Source: Aeromonas tecta
GTDB taxonomy: Bacteria; Pseudomonadota; Gammaproteobacteria; Enterobacterales; Aeromonadaceae
Length of the DNA stretch: 64,000 bases
Assembly: GCF_000820185.1 (NCBI RefSeq)
Contig: NZ_CDCA01000036.1
Span: 422,162-486,161 of the forward strand
Direction: 5' to 3'
The number at the start of each line of letters is the position of its first letter. The stretch's first letter is position 1. The translations under genes and the position numbers were made by a program. Below the pieces are notes generated by a model that saw nothing but the letters and a program-made list of their open reading frames with translations, was not told where the DNA came from and searched no databases. Positions 45,391 to 57,160 of the stretch are shown one piece after another.

Positions 45391-46317
45391 TCAGCGATTG
45401 ATGGCGATCGGCATGCCGCTGCGCTGCTCCAAGGCCTGCTTGACCAGCTGGGAGTCGCTGTCGGCATGGGCGATGAAGCGGGTCACCGCCGGGCTCATGG
45501 ACAAAGGCGCCGGCAGGCTGGAGTTGAACTCCTCCTCACTGCGGGACAACGGCTGGTGCACTTCCAGGTAACGGCTGCCATCCGGCTCGACCGAGGCCTT
45601 GATCGGCTGGTTGATGAACTGGACGCGAGTACCGACCGGGACCTGCTTGAACAGATACTCGATGTCGTCGTTACGCAGGCGCACGCAGCCGTGGCTCACC
45701 CGCAGGCCGATGCCGAACTGGGCATTGGTACCGTGGATGGCGTACATCTTGCCGATGTAGAGCGCGAACAGCCCCATGGGGTTGTCCGGGCCGGCCGGCC
45801 AGACCGCAGGCAGGGTCTCACCACGAGCCGCATATTCGGCGTGCATCTTGGCAGTCGGGGTCCAGGTCGGGCCCGCCTTCTTGCGCTGCACACTGGTCAC
45901 CCAGTTTTCCGGGGTGTCGGTGCCGAGCTGGCCGATGCCGATCGGCAACACTTGCACCACGTTTTTACCCTTGGGGTAGTAGTAGAGGCGCATCTCGGCC
46001 ACGTTCAGCACAATGCCCTCGCGCGGGGCATCCGGCAGGATCAGCTGGTGCGGCACGATCAGCTTCTCACCGGCCTGCAGCAGCAGGGGATCCGCCTTGG
46101 GGTTCGCTTCCAGCATGTTGGTCAACCCCAACTGGAACTTGGCGGCGACCGCTTCCAGCGGCTGACCCGCCTCTTCTGCCGGCACCACGTACTCCGTGTT
46201 CTCACCCACCAGACGGCTGTTGGCCGCAGGCAGGGCATATTCGACAGCAAGCGCAGGCATGGCGGTCAGGATCAGGCTGCAGCACAGTGCAGCCGCAGTG
46301 TTGTGGAGGAGCTTCAT
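45391..46317 (-). CDS. L,D-transpeptidase (ErfK/YbiS type)
   Basis: A 308-residue periplasmic enzyme. The signal peptide ends near MPALA (about residue 24). A LysM-like region (about 40-90) is followed by a YkuD domain with [13 protein letters not shown] and the catalytic SHGCVRL loop (His, Cys and Arg). Length and layout match E. coli LdtA/LdtB/LdtC, which attach Braun lipoprotein to peptidoglycan; LdtD-type 3-3 cross-linkers are longer. The exact role here is inferred. The ATG at 46317 has AGGAA upstream. Monocistronic. Confidence 0.92.
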   Translation of the reverse strand: MKLLHNTAAALCCSLILTAMPALAVEYALPAANSRLVGENTEYVVPAEEAGQPLEAVAAKFQLGLTNMLEANPKADPLLLQAGEKLIVPHQLILPDAPREGIVLNVAEMRLYYYPKGKNVVQVLPIGIGQLGTDTPENWVTSVQRKKAGPTWTPTAKMHAEYAARGETLPAVWPAGPDNPMGLFALYIGKMYAIHGTNAQFGIGLRVSHGCVRLRNDDIEYLFKQVPVGTRVQFINQPIKASVEPDGSRYLEVHQPLSRSEEEFNSSLPAPLSMSPAVTRFIAHADSDSQLVKQALEQRSGMPIAINR

Positions 46318-46488
46318 AACTTTCCTGTGATGAATGGGGTGATTCAAGGCTCTGGGCCCGAGCGGGAACGAGGTCCCGTCCCGGGGCCAAGAGAAGGCGG
46401 CCATTTTTCTCCTCTGCGGATAAAAATTCAACCGGCAAATGGGGCGACAGGCACAAGGATATTAAGCCCCGACCTATCGCCGCCAGCC

Positions 46489-47745
46489 TTAGCCGTTGCT
46501 GACCGTCTCTCTTTGCCAGGCACGCATGTCATAACCTGTTGGAGATTGATGCAAACGCAGATGAAACTGCCCAATAATGGCGAATATATGGTCGAAAATA
46601 TCGGCCTGTATCCCCTCATAATCGGCCCAGGCGGTGGTCGCCGTGAAGCAATAAATCTCTAGCGGCACCCCCTCGCTGGTCGGCGCCAGCTGGCGCACCA
46701 TCAGCGTCATGTCCTTGCGAATGTTGGCGTTGGCCCGCAGGTAGGCATCCAGATAGGCGCGCAGGGTCCCCAGATTGGTGAGGTGGCGACCATTGATGGG
46801 ACAATGGAGCGCATCGCTGAGCTGCTGGTTGTAGGCACTCAGCTCCTGCTGCTTGCGGCTGAGATAAGGGGCAAGCAGTTGCGCCTGCTGGAGCTCGCGC
46901 TGCTCATCCGCGGTCAGGAAGCGCACGCTGGTCATGTCGATGTTGACGCTGCGCTTGATGCGGCGGCCGCCGGACTCCGTCATCCCCTGCCAGTTCTTGA
47001 ACGAATCGGAGATCAGCGCATAGGTGGGGATGGTGGTGATGGTCTTGTCCCAGTTCGACACCTTGACCGTGGTGAGACCGATGTCGATCACCTCGCCGTC
47101 GGCGCCGTACTTGTCCATCTGCAGCCAGTCACCGACGCTCAGCATGCGGTTGGCGGAGAGCTGGATCCCGGCCACCAGGCCGAGGATGGGATCCTTGAAC
47201 ACCAACATCAGCACCGCGGTCATGGCACCCAAACCGCTGAACAAGAACAGCGGCGACTTGCCAAGCAGCAGGGCGATCATCAGGATGCCGACCAGGATGC
47301 TGCCGACCAGCTTCACCCCCTGGAAGATGCCGCGCAGGGGCATATCCCGCCACAGCCGGGTGTGACGACTCAGGGAGAGCAGGCAGTCGAGCAGGGCGAA
47401 CAGGGCGAGCAGCAGGAACAGCAGGATCCAGAGCTGGGCCACCATCTCGATCAGCAGCAGGCTGTCGGAGTTGCGAGGCAGCCAGATCTCGGCCTGACCG
47501 AGCAGCACGGCGCCCTGCAGCACAAAGGCGAGTCGATAGAACAAGCGTTGCTGCAACTGGGGGGGTAGCCACATCTGCTTGGTCTTGCCAAGCAGCCCCA
47601 CCAGTCGTACCAGCAGCACCCGGTGCAGCACCAGGTGCAGCACCAGCGCGGTAAGAACGATGAAGCCCAGGGCGATCACCAGGGCCATCAGGCTGGTTAC
47701 CTCCACGCCCATGCCTGCCAGCCAGTGAAAAAAGCTCTCTTTCAT
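46489..47745 (-). CDS. ybdG: Miniconductance mechanosensitive channel YbdG
   Basis: A 418-residue MscS-family channel. There are five helices in the first 200 residues; the pore-lining region is near FSGLGAMTAVLMLVFKDPILGLVAGIQL, in parts shorter than 20 residues recognisable as the MscS TM3. A beta domain follows (MLSVGDWLQMDKYGADGEVIDIG, WDKTITTIPTYALISDSFKNW in overlapping parts), and the C-terminal cytoplasmic domain ends at 418. It matches E. coli YbdG (415). It opens under hypo-osmotic stress. GGAGG precedes the start. Confidence 0.92.
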   Translation of the reverse strand: MKESFFHWLAGMGVEVTSLMALVIALGFIVLTALVLHLVLHRVLLVRLVGLLGKTKQMWLPPQLQQRLFYRLAFVLQGAVLLGQAEIWLPRNSDSLLLIEMVAQLWILLFLLLALFALLDCLLSLSRHTRLWRDMPLRGIFQGVKLVGSILVGILMIALLLGKSPLFLFSGLGAMTAVLMLVFKDPILGLVAGIQLSANRMLSVGDWLQMDKYGADGEVIDIGLTTVKVSNWDKTITTIPTYALISDSFKNWQGMTESGGRRIKRSVNIDMTSVRFLTADEQRELQQAQLLAPYLSRKQQELSAYNQQLSDALHCPINGRHLTNLGTLRAYLDAYLRANANIRKDMTLMVRQLAPTSEGVPLEIYCFTATTAWADYEGIQADIFDHIFAIIGQFHLRLHQSPTGYDMRAWQRETVSNG

Positions 47746-47833
47746 CCTTACCTCCGCTACGTGAAACAACCGTCAGGGTACGTATCTGGTCCTGCATGTC
47801 AAATGACAAACCCATCAACCGGCGCCGGAAACG

Positions 47834-47861
47834 ACAACGCCCGGCATGGGCCGGGCGTTGT
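47834..47861 (-). terminator. Terminator of ackA
   Basis: Stem ACAACGCCCGGC/GCCGGGCGTTGT, with a short T-rich tail on the minus strand. Confidence 0.7.
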
Positions 47862-47877
47862 GATCAGCAAGGTGGCC

Positions 47878-49077
47878 TTAGCCGACCAGGCTCAGGGCAT
47901 CGCGGGCGATGACCAGCTCCTCGTTGGTCGGCATCACCAGCGCCAGACGGCTGTCGGCGGTGGTGATGGGGCCTTCGCCACCCAGCACGGCGGCGTTGTT
48001 GGCTTCTTTATCGATCTTGAAGCCCAGCAAGGCCAGACGGGCCAGCACCATCTCGCGCACCATGGCGGCGTTCTCGCCTATGCCACCGGTGAACACCAGG
48101 GCATCGAGGCGACCATCCATGGCGGCAGCATAGGCACCGACGTACTTGGCCACCCGGTAGGTGAACACATCGAGGGCACGCTTGGCACCGGCGTCGGTGG
48201 CGTAGTTGGTGGTGACGTAGCGGCAGTCACTGCTCACTTCCGTCATGCCCAGCAGACCGGACTCCCGGGTCAGGGTCTGGTTGATCTTGTCAACGCTGTA
48301 ACCCAGGTTGTCGTGCATGAAGAACACGATGGCGGGATCGATGTCGCCACTGCGGGTCCCCATCGCCAGCCCTTCCAGCGGGGTCAGCCCCATGGAGGTA
48401 TCGACCGACTCGCCGTTCTTGATGGCGCAGACGGAGGCACCGTTGCCTAGGTGGCAGTTGATGATGTTCAGCTCAGCCAGCGGCTTGCCCAGTGCCTTGG
48501 CGGTCTCTTCCGCGATGAAGCGGTGCGAGGTGCCGTGGGCGCCGTAACGACGGATAGCGTGCTCTTCATAGAGCTTGTAGGGCAGCGCGTAGAGGTAGGC
48601 CTCTTGCGGCAGGGTCTGGTGGAAGGCGGTGTCGAACACGGCCACGTTCTTCTCGGCCAGGGCCGGGAACACCTTGAGGGCGGCGCGGATGCCGATGAGG
48701 TGAGCCGGGTTGTGCAGGGGCGCGAACGGGATGGCGGCTTCGATGCCGGCGATCACGCCATCATCGATGCGCACCGAGCGGGAGAACTGCTCGCCGCCGT
48801 GCACGATGCGGTGGCCGATGGCAACCAGCTGCTCGGCAAGAGACGGATCCTGGGGCAGGATCTGACCCACGATGTGATCGAGAGCGGCCTGGTGAGCGGC
48901 ACCCGCCCCCAGCATGGCTTCACCCTTGACCCCGTGGAGTTTCCATTTGATACGGGCATCATCCAGATTGAAACATTCGGCCAGGCCGGACAGCTTGTCC
49001 TCACCCGTTTCGGCGTCCATTACGGCAAATTTCAGGGAAGAGCTACCGCAGTTAAGGATCAATACCAACTTGCTCAT
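47878..49077 (-). CDS. ackA: Acetate kinase
   Basis: A 399-residue ASKHA-fold kinase that interconverts acetyl phosphate and acetate with ADP/ATP. Marks are [14 protein letters not shown] at the start, [57 protein letters not shown] (in two parts), and FTGGIGENA. Length matches E. coli AckA (400). In many relatives pta follows directly; here the next leftward gene is ybdG, after a terminator, so pta must lie elsewhere. Confidence 0.97.
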   Translation of the reverse strand: MSKLVLILNCGSSSLKFAVMDAETGEDKLSGLAECFNLDDARIKWKLHGVKGEAMLGAGAAHQAALDHIVGQILPQDPSLAEQLVAIGHRIVHGGEQFSRSVRIDDGVIAGIEAAIPFAPLHNPAHLIGIRAALKVFPALAEKNVAVFDTAFHQTLPQEAYLYALPYKLYEEHAIRRYGAHGTSHRFIAEETAKALGKPLAELNIINCHLGNGASVCAIKNGESVDTSMGLTPLEGLAMGTRSGDIDPAIVFFMHDNLGYSVDKINQTLTRESGLLGMTEVSSDCRYVTTNYATDAGAKRALDVFTYRVAKYVGAYAAAMDGRLDALVFTGGIGENAAMVREMVLARLALLGFKIDKEANNAAVLGGEGPITTADSRLALVMPTNEELVIARDALSLVG

Positions 49078-49311
49078 GTTCTACGTCTTCCTGTGCTTCG
49101 GCGTTACGCCGACAGTGTCGTGTCATCCAACATGGATGGGATTCCCCTGCCGGGGGCTTATGGTCGCAGGAAAGTGCGCCCAATTTTTCAATTCGTCCGG
49201 TGCGGGCCCCAAGGGCGCCGTGCACTCACCGCGTCTTCAACGCGGGACAAGCCGCCGTTCATCCGAAACGGCCTTGTCGTGGGCGAGGCCTTGGCCCCGC
49301 ACTGCTGACGG

Positions 49312-49782
49312 CTACAGGCCTGCCAGCAGCTCTTTGTGGACCTTGACCACCAACTTCTTCACCTTGGCGGGGGTGGTCAGGGTACAGAGAGGGCGATGCA
49401 GTTCTCCCGGCCAGAAGATGGCAAAATCGCCGGGCTGCAACGCCAGATAACTGGTCTGTTCGTCATCGACGAACCAGAGATCGGGATGGGGATGATCGGC
49501 GCCGTCATTGCCGTAGGCATGGGGCCCGACACCTATCCACTCCTCACCCGAGAGCAGCAGCTGGATATCCAGATACTGCTCGTGAAACTCGCCGCGGCGC
49601 GCGGCGACCGGCTCGGTCAGCTCTTCACTCACCAGACAAAACAGCCGCATGCCATCGATCTCGCGCTTGCCGAGCGGCGCATCTAGCCAGTGGGCCACAT
49701 CCTTCACCACCTCGGCCACGATGCGGGCCAGCGGGGCGGGCAAGGGAGTGCGTTGCAAGGTATCCAGATTGCCGGTGATCAT
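49312..49782 (-). CDS. YhcH/YjgK/YiaL-family protein
   Basis: A 156-residue cupin-like protein of the DUF386 family (EbgC-related). Marks are EFHEQYLDIQLLLSGEEWIG, the PHAYGNDGADHPHPDLWFVDD stretch (two parts), LALQPGDFAIFWPGELHRP and KKLVVKVHKE. Metal-binding His and Glu residues are in HEQYLD and ELHRP. Members act on sugars, for example in sialate or 2,3-diketogulonate pathways, but here no sugar genes are near. A structured RNA with a terminator lies just upstream and may control it. Confidence 0.88.
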   Translation of the reverse strand: MITGNLDTLQRTPLPAPLARIVAEVVKDVAHWLDAPLGKREIDGMRLFCLVSEELTEPVAARRGEFHEQYLDIQLLLSGEEWIGVGPHAYGNDGADHPHPDLWFVDDEQTSYLALQPGDFAIFWPGELHRPLCTLTTPAKVKKLVVKVHKELLAGL

Positions 49783-49830
49783 CAGATGCGCATCCTTAGG
49801 TTTATTCGCTGTCTATCTTTGTCTGCCAAT

Positions 49831-49855
49831 GAAAAAGGACCCGTCAAAGGTCCTT
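49831..49855 (-). terminator. Terminator 49 bp before the yhcH-like start
   Basis: AAGGACC/GGTCCTT stem with a 7-base loop and TTTTTC tail, on the minus strand. Confidence 0.75.
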
Positions 49856-49985
49856 GTCTAGCGCCGTCTGCAATCCATGCAGACCAAGAGGAGTATGGAT
49901 CATCTGATTAGCGCCGGCTCACTGTTGCACAGTCGCCCATTCCTTGCCAAGAGATACCCGCTCACTCACCAGATGATCGTACCAG
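49831..49985 (-). ncRNA. Candidate small RNA or leader RNA ending in an intrinsic terminator
   Basis: On the minus strand, in order: a closing helix GATCATCTG/CAGATGATC (49970-49978 with 49898-49906) that encloses about 63 nt, an inner hairpin ACTGT-GCA-ACAGT (49921-49933), a second hairpin GTCTGCA-TGGAT-TGCAGAC (49866-49884), and a terminator AAGGACC/GGTCCTT followed by TTTTTC (49835-49855). It lies between the terminator of the upstream gene and the start of the yhcH-like gene. It could be a stand-alone sRNA or an attenuator. I match no known riboswitch. Confidence 0.5.
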
Positions 49986-50035
49986 CTGAAACAATATTAT
50001 TCACTAGCCAATTGCCGCCGACTTTGACCAGACGC

Positions 50036-50063
50036 AAAAACGGGAGCATCTGCTCCCGTTTTT
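50036..50063. terminator. Terminator of the acyltransferase gene
   Basis: AAAAACGGGAGCA/TGCTCCCGTTTTT stem; works on either strand. Confidence 0.9.
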
Positions 50064-50082
50064 TTCTTTCAACCGGCTTCAT

Positions 50083-51189
50083 TCAAACCTTGTTGGCGTT
50101 CTCAACCGGCTTGGCATACATGGCACGCCAGATGGCCTTGTGCTCAGCTGGCACCTCCGACTGACGAGTCAGGAAGGCGGTCTGCTCGATGGTGCTGGCC
50201 TTACCTGGCACATCAGCGGCCAGATAGTTACCGGGGAAGAGGCGGTAGCTGCTCCAGATGGCCTTGTCGATCAACGCGGCCAGTTCATCCGGATCGCTGA
50301 AGCCCTCGGTGATGGGGGCACCAAAGGAGACATGTACCCGCCCCTTCTGGCCGATGATACCGGCGACGATGCTCTCGATATCCTCGAACTCGCCCTTCTC
50401 GTAGCTGCCGTTGACGGATTTTTCGTACAGCTCGCGCGCCTTGGCCTTGTCGGTGGGATCCACCTCGTAGCTGATGCTGACCGGCACTATGTTGAGGCTG
50501 CGCATGTAGTCGACGAACTCGATCTTCTGCTTCTTGCCGTCCACGTAGAACATCTTGAGGATGGCCGGATCCGTCTTGTCGTCACCGTTCTTGGCGCGCC
50601 CTTCCTTCTGGGCGATCCAGATGGAGTGACCCTCGTGTACCGACTGGCCGATGTAGGCCGACAGCTCGCCGAGCATCTTCATCATCTCCCGCGGCCCCTT
50701 GGCGGAGCGCTTGACGATGAAACTCTTGTTGAGCTTCATCAGCTCGGTGGCGCAGGGTTTGCGCAGCAGGTTGTCACCGATGGCGATGCGCACCGTATCG
50801 AACCCGTGGGTGTGCAGCCCCCAGTTGACGAAGGCGGGATCCATGGCGATGTCTCTGTGGTTGGAGACAAACAGATAGCCCTGCTCTTTCTTCAGGTGCT
50901 CGAGGCCGGAGAAGGTCACGCCCTGGGTGGAGGTGGCGATCATGCGCGCCATGTAGCGGGTCACCCCCAGCTGCACCTGGCGCACCGTGGTGACCTTGGC
51001 CCACTTGCGGCGCAGGAACTGGCGGATCAGCGGGCGTATGGCCCAGCCGAGCCAGCTCATCAGGGAGCCGAACCGGTATTTGGCGATGGCGCCGATAAAC
51101 TCATCATCCTGGATCAGCCGTTCGATGGCTGCCGGCACTTCGTCATCGCGATAGGGGCGAATGTCCGCGAATCTATCTACTTCTGTCAC
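50083..51189 (-). CDS. PlsC-like 1-acyl-sn-glycerol-3-phosphate acyltransferase family protein
   Basis: A 368-residue acyltransferase. The catalytic H-x4-D motif is NHRDIAMD; a second block is FIVKRSAKGPREMM (with Arg) and a third is IWIAQKEGRAKNG. It is longer than the lysophosphatidate acyltransferase PlsC (about 245), with extra N- and C-terminal parts, so its acyl acceptor may differ. There is no clear signal peptide; a hydrophobic patch (about 45-60) may touch the membrane. Monocistronic. Confidence 0.88.
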   Translation of the reverse strand: MTEVDRFADIRPYRDDEVPAAIERLIQDDEFIGAIAKYRFGSLMSWLGWAIRPLIRQFLRRKWAKVTTVRQVQLGVTRYMARMIATSTQGVTFSGLEHLKKEQGYLFVSNHRDIAMDPAFVNWGLHTHGFDTVRIAIGDNLLRKPCATELMKLNKSFIVKRSAKGPREMMKMLGELSAYIGQSVHEGHSIWIAQKEGRAKNGDDKTDPAILKMFYVDGKKQKIEFVDYMRSLNIVPVSISYEVDPTDKAKARELYEKSVNGSYEKGEFEDIESIVAGIIGQKGRVHVSFGAPITEGFSDPDELAALIDKAIWSSYRLFPGNYLAADVPGKASTIEQTAFLTRQSEVPAEHKAIWRAMYAKPVENANKV

Positions 51190-51388
51190 AATGTCTGCCT
51201 TGCATGTATGGAGTCGCGGTCAGCTGCTGCTGACCGGGAAAATTCAGGGCGCAATTTTACACGCTTTTCGGATCAGGGGTATGAGATGCGCACCGATAGC
51301 GCAATCTTATCGCGAAAAGGCCGCCCCAATCACATCTGGTGTGACCAGATGAGCCCGCCTCTCAATCTGAGACGGCCGGATTGGGAGG

Positions 51389-51530
51389 CGCAGTGAGAAT
51401 AGGATCCTCCCAGCGGCCGTTGAAGATAGTCCCTGGCTCGGCCCTCTCGCTCGACGCCGAGGCGCTAGAGCAGGGTGCCGCTGAGCTGATTTGGCTAACC
51501 GCCATATGGTTCGCCATGGTGCAGCAATCC
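51389..51530 (-). pseudogene. Fossil 3' part of a rimJ-like gene
   Basis: The minus strand reads SGTLL-stop-RLGVEREGRARDYL, then shifts frame. The intact gene reads SGALLERLGFEREGRARDYL. The segment aligns with 51556-51697 of the intact gene with small deletions, and has at least two in-frame stops. It lies directly downstream of the intact gene, so it is the rest of a tandem duplication. Confidence 0.85.
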
Positions 51531-51534
51531 CGGT

Positions 51535-52086
51535 TCAGACCGTCGGGTTGATCAGCGCGGTGAGAATATGATCCTCCCAGCGGCCGTTGATCATCAAATA
51601 GTCCCGGGCCCGGCCCTCTCGCTCGAAGCCGAGCCGCTCGAGCAGGGCGCCGCTGCGGTGATTCTCCGGCATGTAACTCGCCATGATGCGGTGCAGGCCT
51701 TGCTCGCGGAACAGATAGTCGATACCGGCACCAACCACTTCCTGCATCAGCCCCTGCCCTTCATATTCCTTGTCGATGGCATAGCCAAGATGGCACGCCT
51801 TGAACATGCCCATCACGATATGGGTGAAGTTGCAGGTGGCGAGCACTCGCTCACCGCGCGGGTCGAGCGCCACAAGTTGCACGGCGCTGCCGTCGAAGAA
51901 CTGGCTGTAGCCGTCCCGCAGTCGCTGGCGCCAGTGATCCAGGGTATAGAAGCTCTCATCCCGCACCGGCTCCCAGGCTCGCAGGTGCTCGCGGTTGCGC
52001 AGGTAGAAATCCAGCATGAGGCAGGCCCGCTCCGGGGTCAGCACGGTCAGCCGGGTGCGGGCCGTGGTAATGACGGGCAGTGTCAT
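51535..52086 (-). CDS. rimJ: Ribosomal protein S5-alanine N-acetyltransferase
   Basis: A 183-residue GNAT enzyme similar to E. coli RimJ (194), which acetylates the N-terminal Ala of ribosomal protein S5. Family text includes RAWEPVRDESFY, ATCNFTHIV, HLGYAIDKEYEGQGLM (acetyl-CoA loop), HRIMASYMPENHRSG, LLERLGFEREG and DYLMINGRWEDHILTAL. The ATG at 52086 overlaps the stop of the upstream GNAT gene (TGATG), so the two are translationally coupled. A decayed copy of the 3' part follows. Confidence 0.9.
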   Translation of the reverse strand: MTLPVITTARTRLTVLTPERACLMLDFYLRNREHLRAWEPVRDESFYTLDHWRQRLRDGYSQFFDGSAVQLVALDPRGERVLATCNFTHIVMGMFKACHLGYAIDKEYEGQGLMQEVVGAGIDYLFREQGLHRIMASYMPENHRSGALLERLGFEREGRARDYLMINGRWEDHILTALINPTV

Positions 52087-52640
52087 CAGCTCTCCCTCTG
52101 GCGCAGCCACTCTTCTCGCAACAGGCCATAGTGGACGTGATCCACCACCCGATCCGCCAATCGCTCCGCTCGCCGGATAATCCCCTCCTGGGTCATGCCG
52201 AGCCGTTCACACACCGCCCGGCTTGCGTCGTTCTCGGTGGCGGCGCTGATCTCCACCTTCTCCATCCCCATCTCCTCGAAGGCATGGTGGATCATCGCCT
52301 GACAGGCCCGGGTGATGATGCCGTTGCCCTGCCAGCGCTCCGCCAGCCAGTAGCCGATGGTGACCTTGGCGAGCGCCGTATCGATCTGGTTGTAGCCGAT
52401 GACGCCGACCACCTCCCCCTGATACTCGATGGCGGTAGTCAGCCCCTCGCCCCGGGCAAACTTCTCGATGGCATGGCGGATAAAGGTGGCGCTGTCGGCC
52501 GGTTGCTGGATATAGGGTACCCAGGGCAGCCACTGGGTCAGGTAGTCGCGATTGCGCTGACACAGACCAAACAGCTCGCTGGCCATGTCGGGTTGCAAGA
52601 ACAGGAGCGCCAGCTCGTCATCCAGTTGCCATGAAAACAT
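52086..52640 (-). CDS. RimL-like GNAT acetyltransferase
   Basis: A 184-residue GNAT enzyme. Marks are LTQWLPWVPYIQ, GVIGYNQID, TIGYWLAERWQGNGIITRAC (acetyl-CoA loop) and NDASRAVCERLGMTQEG. It resembles RimL (L7/L12 serine acetyltransferase) and Bacillus YdaF. The substrate is not certain. The start at 52640 (MFSWQLDDEL) follows GGGAGG; an in-frame ATG at 52655 also exists. It overlaps rimJ. Confidence 0.85.
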   Translation of the reverse strand: MFSWQLDDELALLFLQPDMASELFGLCQRNRDYLTQWLPWVPYIQQPADSATFIRHAIEKFARGEGLTTAIEYQGEVVGVIGYNQIDTALAKVTIGYWLAERWQGNGIITRACQAMIHHAFEEMGMEKVEISAATENDASRAVCERLGMTQEGIIRRAERLADRVVDHVHYGLLREEWLRQRES

Positions 52641-54754
<2,114 letters not shown>

Positions 54755-54781
54755 TGGCACATTGAATCTTCGTTAACCCTG

Positions 54782-54810
54782 AGCGCCGGACTTGTCCGGC
54801 GCTTTTTTTA
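54782..54810 (+). terminator. Terminator of ahyB
   Basis: AGCGCCGGA/TCCGGCGCT stem with a CTTG loop, then TTTTTTTA. Confidence 0.92.
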
Positions 54811-54827
54811 TGCCATCGGGTAAAGGC

Positions 54828-55721
54828 TCAGCGGCCTGCCCAGCGCTGGGCCAGGGCCCTGGCTGCCTCCAGCACCCGCTCCTTCTCCCGGTTTGGCCGC
54901 TTGCCGCTGCGCCAGGCCATCATCACATCCCAGTGATCCGGCGGCAGATCCATGACATCCAGCTGCACCAGGCGGCCAAATTCCAGATCCCGGGTGATGG
55001 CAAGCGCCGGCATCAGGGTGATGAAACCGTGCTCCAGCGCCAGCTCCCGCGCCGCACTGGCAGGTTGAATGGCATGCAGCGGACTCGCCACCTGACGCAG
55101 CAACCGTAGCTGCAGGATCAACTCGTCACAGCCGGTGCCCCACTGCTGGGGGGCCAACCGCTCGTTGGCGATGTCCTGCAGGGTCAGCCCTTGTCTGCCT
55201 GCCAGCGGATGGGTGGCGCAGGCCACGGCGATGATGGGGGAGCGATAGAGCAGTTCGAGCTGGATGCCGGCGATGGCGGGACACTTGAGGATAAAGCCGA
55301 CATCGGTCTCACCGGTCAGCAGCTCCTGCATGATGATGCCGGAGTGATCCGTGTTGCAGCGGATCTCGAATGCCTCGTCCACCAGAGCCAGCAGCAACGG
55401 ACCAAATACCACAGTGGTCAGCGACGGCAGACAGGATAATTTGATGCGCGGCAGGGCGGGCGCCCCCTGCATCGCCAACCGCCCCCCTTCCAGTGCACTC
55501 AGGGCTGCACTGGCGGCGGGCAGGAACTGCTCACAGGCGGGGGTGGGAGTGGCGCCACGGCGATGACGGTGAAACAGGGGCTGCCCCAGCTCCTGCTCCA
55601 ACACGGCGATCCGCTGGCTGACCATGGGCTGCGACCAACCGCGGATGGCCGCCACCTTGCTGAAGCTGCCACGGTTGACCACATCCAGTAATAATTGCAA
55701 ATCATCCAGCGTCATAGCCAT
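54828..55721 (-). CDS. LysR-family transcriptional regulator
   Basis: A 297-residue regulator. The winged helix-turn-helix is at 1-65 (LDDLQLLLDVVNRGSFSKVA, WSQPMVSQRIAVLEQELG). An effector-binding domain follows (about 90-290). The start is set at 55721 (MAMTLDD); an ATG at 55715 is also possible. It is divergent from mdtH (208-bp gap) and convergent with ahyB, so either may be a target; this is inference. Confidence 0.9.
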   Translation of the reverse strand: MAMTLDDLQLLLDVVNRGSFSKVAAIRGWSQPMVSQRIAVLEQELGQPLFHRHRRGATPTPACEQFLPAASAALSALEGGRLAMQGAPALPRIKLSCLPSLTTVVFGPLLLALVDEAFEIRCNTDHSGIIMQELLTGETDVGFILKCPAIAGIQLELLYRSPIIAVACATHPLAGRQGLTLQDIANERLAPQQWGTGCDELILQLRLLRQVASPLHAIQPASAARELALEHGFITLMPALAITRDLEFGRLVQLDVMDLPPDHWDVMMAWRSGKRPNREKERVLEAARALAQRWAGR

Positions 55722-55929
55722 AACAAAATCCAATATGAAATATAGCCAGTTGTCGGCTACCACTATATCTGGCCCCCTCCCAGAATAGCAGTATCAATCG
55801 TCATGAAATGGCAGATCGCCAGCGAGTCAGGGACTTACATCCGCCCTTGACTCGATTTGTTGACGGCGCCGTTCGGGCGACAGCAAAGCAGCGGATGCAA
55901 TCATCGAGATAAGCAGGGGTTTGACGGTC

Positions 55930-57123
55930 ATGGTGGAGCGGGCGAGGCGGTTGGGGCGGTGGTTCTTGGCATTGGATTCCCTCTTGGTGATCTTGGGATT
56001 CTTTGTAGTCATGCCCATGATAAGCCTGCGATTTGTGGATCAGCTCGGCTGGGCGGCCGGGGTGGTCGGGCTGGCGCTGGGCTTGCGCCAGCTGACCCAG
56101 CAGGGGCTCGGCGTGCTGGGCGGCTCTCTGGCGGATAAATTCGGGGCTCGCCCGCTCATCGTCTGCGGCATGCTGCTGCGGGCAGCCGGTTTTGCCAGCC
56201 TGGCCTATGCCCAGACCGGGCTGGATCTGATCATCTCCTGCATCATCTCGGGGCTGGGTGGCTGCCTGTTCGATCCGCCCCGCGCCGCCCTGGTGATCAA
56301 ATTCACCCGCCCGCGCGAGCGGGGTCGTTACATCTCGCTGCTGATGATGCTGGAGAGTGCCGGTGCCGTGGCTGGCGCCCTGCTCGGCAGCTGGCTGCTC
56401 AACTTCGACTTTGAGTATGTCTGCCTGCTCGGGGCCGGTCTGTTTGTCTGCGCGGCGCTGTGCAACCTGCTGATCCTGCCGCCCTACAAACTCTCCCAGC
56501 GGCCGACCCCGATCCGGGCAGGGCTCGGCCAGGTACTGGCCGACAAGGCATTCTGCCGACTGGTGCTGATCTTGAGTGGCTACTACGCACTCTGGGTACA
56601 GGTGATGCTGATCTTCCCCATCCTGGTCAAACAGATGGCGGGCAGCACCACGGCGGTGGGCTGGATGTACACCCTGGAAACCGCCATCTCGCTGGCTCTG
56701 CTCTACCCGCTGGCCCGTTACGGCGAGCGCCACTTCAAGCTGGAGAGCCGGCTGATGGCGGGCGTACTGCTGATGACGGCCGGTATCGGGCTGGTGGCCT
56801 TCGCCACCACCTTGCCTGCGGTGTTCATGTTGCTGGCCTGCTTCTATCTCGGCATCGTCATCGCCGAGCCTGCGCGCGAAACCCTCATGACCAAATTGGC
56901 GCAGCCGGGCGCCCGTGGCAGCTACATGGGCTTCAGCCGGCTGGGGTTGGCGCTCGGCGGCATGACCGGCTATGTCGGCGGCGGCGCCCTGCACGATTAC
57001 GCCCAGGCGCAGGGTCAGCCCTGGCTGCCTTGGCTGGTGCTGGGTACCGTCGGCATCACCACCTTCCTGCTGCTGGTGAACTGCTTCCAGCGTGACTCGC
57101 GCCTGGCCCAGGTCAATGCCTAA
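55930..57123 (+). CDS. mdtH: MFS multidrug efflux protein MdtH
   Basis: A 397-residue major facilitator with 12 helices, colinear with E. coli MdtH (402). Shared text includes [46 protein letters not shown] and [17 protein letters not shown]. Motif A is [14 protein letters not shown]. It exports drugs such as quinolones in E. coli; specificity here is unknown. The ATG at 55930 (MVERARRLG) matches the family start better than a TTG at 55921. Confidence 0.92.
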   Translation: MVERARRLGRWFLALDSLLVILGFFVVMPMISLRFVDQLGWAAGVVGLALGLRQLTQQGLGVLGGSLADKFGARPLIVCGMLLRAAGFASLAYAQTGLDLIISCIISGLGGCLFDPPRAALVIKFTRPRERGRYISLLMMLESAGAVAGALLGSWLLNFDFEYVCLLGAGLFVCAALCNLLILPPYKLSQRPTPIRAGLGQVLADKAFCRLVLILSGYYALWVQVMLIFPILVKQMAGSTTAVGWMYTLETAISLALLYPLARYGERHFKLESRLMAGVLLMTAGIGLVAFATTLPAVFMLLACFYLGIVIAEPARETLMTKLAQPGARGSYMGFSRLGLALGGMTGYVGGGALHDYAQAQGQPWLPWLVLGTVGITTFLLLVNCFQRDSRLAQVNA

Positions 57124-57160
57124 ACAGGCCTTCGAATAACACACTCTCAGGCCTAGACGA

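Larger units (their letters stand above)
49783..50082. other. Intergenic region holding two terminators and a structured RNA candidate
   Basis: No protein gene seen. It contains the leftward candidate RNA at 49831-49985 and the terminator of the acyltransferase gene at 50036-50063. Confidence 0.6.

Noticed and set aside
49858..49878. A leader-peptide reading MDCRRR-stop in the candidate RNA upstream of the yhcH-like gene
   Set aside because: No ribosome site, and the start lies inside a hairpin; a chance frame is more likely.
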